Assembly: GCF_905196875.1 (NCBI RefSeq)
Contig: NZ_CAJJWO010000011.1
Location: 39,609 to 103,608, forward strand
DNA from: an uncultured Parabacteroides sp.
Lineage (GTDB): Bacteria > Bacteroidota > Bacteroidia > Bacteroidales > Tannerellaceae
Reading direction: 5' to 3'
Length of the DNA stretch: 64,000 bases
Shown: in pieces, positions 62,083 through 64,000 of the stretch
Position numbering within the stretch: position 1 is the stretch's first letter
Layout of the letters: the number at the start of each line of letters is the position of its first letter
Translations under genes and position numbers: made by a program
The notes under the pieces: generated by a model
Seen by the model: the letters and a program-made list of their open reading frames with translations, nothing else
Told to the model about the DNA's origin: nothing
The model's database searches: none

Positions 62083-63078
62083 ATGGAAAAGATTCTTGTT
62101 ACAGGTGGAGCTGGTATGATAGGCTCAAATTTGGTTAAACGCTTAGTAAACAAAGGGAAAGAAGTTTTTGTTGTAGATAATCTTTGGAGAGGCAAGTTAG
62201 AATATTTGTTTGATGAAAATGGTCATTCGGTAATTCCGTTAGATACACATTTCTTTAATCGTGATTTATCTGAAAAAGGAAGTTGTGACGATTTAGCACA
62301 AAAAGTAGATTATATTGTTCATCTAGCTGATGTTGTAGCAGGTATTGACTATGTCTTTAATAATCAAGGAGATCTTTTCAGACAGAATTTATTAATAAAT
62401 TCAAACGTAATTACATCAGCCAGATTAGCAAAAGATAATATAAAAGGCTTTCTGTATGTTGGAACAGCATGTAGTTTCCCCTTAACTCGTCAAAACTCAC
62501 TGGATGTCATTCCTCTAAAAGAAGAAGAACTTTATCCAGCTATGCCGGAATCGGCGTATGGATGGAGTAAATTAATGGGGCAATATGAAACAGAACTTCT
62601 TGAAAAAGAAACAGGTATTCCGACCTGCGTACTCATGTTTCATAATGTTTATGGAGCTCCATGTGATTTTGGAGAAAGAAGCCAAGTGATACCGGCTTTA
62701 ATTAGAAAAGCAATAAACTATCCCAAAGAACCCTTTAATGTTTGGGGAAGCGGGAAACAAGGTCGTGCATTTATTCACGTAAATGACATTGTCAATGCTC
62801 TTTGCTTGGGACTAGAAAAAGGTCTAGGCCAAGGAGTTATACAAATTGGTCCTTCCGAATGCACTTCAATTAAAGAAATTGCAGAGTCGATAGTAAAAAT
62901 ATCTGGTAAAGATATTGATATCTACTATGATACAACTAAACCTGAAGGAGATAAAGCCAGAAGCGCAGACTATAGTAAAGCTAAGCGAGTATTAGGCTGG
63001 TATCCACAAATGGTTCTCGAAGAAGGGTTAAAACTTCAATATCAATGGGTCAAAGAGCAGATTGAAAAAGAACAATAA
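62083..63078 (+). CDS. NAD-dependent epimerase/dehydratase (extended SDR)
   Basis: 331 residues. The NAD-binding motif is TGGAGMIGSNL; the catalytic Thr/Ser region is GTACSFPL and the active site is YGWSK. GPSECTSIKEIAESI and DKARSADYSKAKRVLGWYP are usual C-terminal features. It interconverts nucleotide sugars; the specificity (UDP- or GDP-linked) is unclear. Its end overlaps the reading frame of the next gene's possible early start but not the chosen one. Confidence 0.88.
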   Translation: MEKILVTGGAGMIGSNLVKRLVNKGKEVFVVDNLWRGKLEYLFDENGHSVIPLDTHFFNRDLSEKGSCDDLAQKVDYIVHLADVVAGIDYVFNNQGDLFRQNLLINSNVITSARLAKDNIKGFLYVGTACSFPLTRQNSLDVIPLKEEELYPAMPESAYGWSKLMGQYETELLEKETGIPTCVLMFHNVYGAPCDFGERSQVIPALIRKAINYPKEPFNVWGSGKQGRAFIHVNDIVNALCLGLEKGLGQGVIQIGPSECTSIKEIAESIVKISGKDIDIYYDTTKPEGDKARSADYSKAKRVLGWYPQMVLEEGLKLQYQWVKEQIEKEQ

Positions 63079-63106
63079 AATATTATTAAAATCATGTACA
63101 ATTAGA

Positions 63107-63856
63107 ATGGAAACATATTTTAATGTATCAATTGAATTTGACCCCCAAAAAGTAGATCAGATTATACACAAAACCATTCAAGAGAAAGGAAAAGGATATG
63201 TCTGCTCTATTGAAAGTAATAATCTAACTATAGCCAATACAAATAAAACTTTTAATAATGTTGTAAATGGAGCTTTAGTTAATATTTGTGATGGATCCAA
63301 TTTGGCATGGATATTAGGAAAAATACATAAACAAAAATTTAAATCCTATATTGGCGCCGATTTATTCATCAAGTATGTAAATAAATGTAAATACAATCAA
63401 TATTTTCTGGGTAATACAGAAGAAGTTTTGAGAGGACTAAAAAACAACCTTTCAAAAATTGATCCCAAAATAAGTTCTATGCCTTTTGAAGAATTGCCCT
63501 TTAGAAAAGTCCATGAATTCGATTATCCGGCTATTGCACAAAAAATAAACGAATATAAACCTGATATAATTTGGGTTTCATTAGGAGCACCTAAACAGGA
63601 AGAGTTTATGAGTCTGCTACTTCCTCATTTAAATCAAGGTGTAATGTTCGGGTTTGGAGCAATATTCAATTTCAATGCAGGAGTTGGTTCTGTAAAGCGT
63701 GCCCCTAAATTAATGTTAAAATTTCATTTAGAGTGGTTATTCAGGGCTTTTGAAGAACCGCGAAAAAATATGCCGCGCTATGCTCGCTTCATTAAAATAT
63801 TACCAGGATTGATCAGGCAGGAATATAAGAAATTAAATAAAAATCAAAGTCTATAA
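63107..63856 (+). CDS. WecG/TagA/CpsF-family glycosyltransferase
   Basis: 249 residues from METYFNVSIEFD. The family motifs are GALVNICDGSNLAW (active-site Asp near DGS), YFLGNTEEVLRGL, PDIIWVSLGAPKQEEFM, GFGAIFNFNAGVGSVKRAPKLMLKFHLEWLFRAFEEPRK. Members transfer ManNAc(A) or similar from a UDP donor to a lipid-linked intermediate (GT26). A TTG at 63062 would extend it by 15 residues; the ATG is preferred. wecB at 52580 could supply the ManNAc donor, but that is inference. Confidence 0.92.
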   Translation: METYFNVSIEFDPQKVDQIIHKTIQEKGKGYVCSIESNNLTIANTNKTFNNVVNGALVNICDGSNLAWILGKIHKQKFKSYIGADLFIKYVNKCKYNQYFLGNTEEVLRGLKNNLSKIDPKISSMPFEELPFRKVHEFDYPAIAQKINEYKPDIIWVSLGAPKQEEFMSLLLPHLNQGVMFGFGAIFNFNAGVGSVKRAPKLMLKFHLEWLFRAFEEPRKNMPRYARFIKILPGLIRQEYKKLNKNQSL

Positions 63857-63884
63857 TAATATCCTTATTAAGAACAAATAAAAC

Positions 63885-64000
63885 ATGATTCAAGATTTTA
63901 TAAACAAGCAATTTTATTATTTATATATATTTACTTTACTTTTTGGAGTAGTATTATATGATTTAATAGGTTTTAAATCTGCAGATGAAATATGTGCCTT
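63885..64000 (+). CDS. Membrane protein, start only; runs off the right edge
   Basis: Open from ATG at 63885 to the window end (38 codons). It reads MIQDFINKQFYYLYIF and continues with a membrane helix TLLFGVVLYD. The position in a glycan cluster suggests an O-antigen polymerase- or flippase-type membrane protein; too little is visible to decide. It starts 28 bases after the GT26 gene. Confidence 0.6.
   Translation, partial: MIQDFINKQFYYLYIFTLLFGVVLYDLIGFKSADEICA

Overview
The window looks like chromosome of a gut-type Bacteroidales bacterium, probably Parabacteroides or a close relative. The genus is inferred from gene content and was not tested. The evidence is a SusC/SusD pair under an ECF sigma/FecR switch, serine-type sulfatases, repeated TAnnTTTG -7 promoter elements, a FeoA-FeoB fusion and LytTR-type two-component pairs. 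No tRNA, rRNA, CRISPR array or intact insertion sequence was seen.

Layout. 1-2.1 kb: end of an aldo/keto reductase gene and a membrane polyferredoxin (both minus strand). 2.2-4.0 kb: a LytS/LytTR pair, followed by a small TonB relic. 4.2-17.8 kb: a polysaccharide-utilization-type locus, minus strand, in transcription order ECF sigma, FecR, SusC (with STN domain), SusD, metallophosphoesterase, two sulfatases and a serine esterase/peptidase. 18-20.6 kb: topB and a Nudix gene on the plus strand. 20.8-34.4 kb: a long minus-strand block holding the most unusual content. It has an FHA protein, two Ser/Thr kinases, a PP2C phosphatase, an FHA-membrane protein, an FHA-FHA-membrane-trypsin protein, a WG-repeat exported protein, an exported protein with SH3-like repeats and a giant beta-helix protein with a sorting-type C-terminus. 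34.6-37.4 kb: a TPR-LytS/LytTR pair directly upstream of that block. 37.6-43.6 kb: housekeeping genes (glmM, a DUF4827-type lipoprotein, nrnA, a reduced comEC, rpe, a small protein, an ECF sigma factor). 43.8-46.9 kb: a FadL-like porin and a Ser/Arg/Tyr/Trp-rich exported protein. 47.5-50.2 kb: carboxynorspermidine synthase-like gene, bcp and recA. 50.3-57.0 kb: a tightly overlapping surface-glycan operon. 57.0-60.2 kb: folK and the ferrous-iron feoAB operon. 60.2-64 kb: visibly AT-rich glycan genes running off the edge.

How the parts work together. The SusCD locus has the features of a trans-envelope induction loop: an STN-carrying SusC, FecR anti-sigma and ECF sigma. Its exported enzymes would remove sulfate, phosphate and ester groups from a host or dietary glycan. 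The kinase/phosphatase/FHA block looks like a phospho-threonine circuit crossing the inner membrane. Kinase, phosphatase and FHA domains are predicted cytoplasmic; TPR, coiled-coil, charged and trypsin-like parts are predicted periplasmic. This is the best candidate for an undescribed system here. The glycan genes at 50-57 kb and 60-64 kb probably make surface polysaccharide.

All calls come from reading sequence and motifs. No database search or structure prediction was run.
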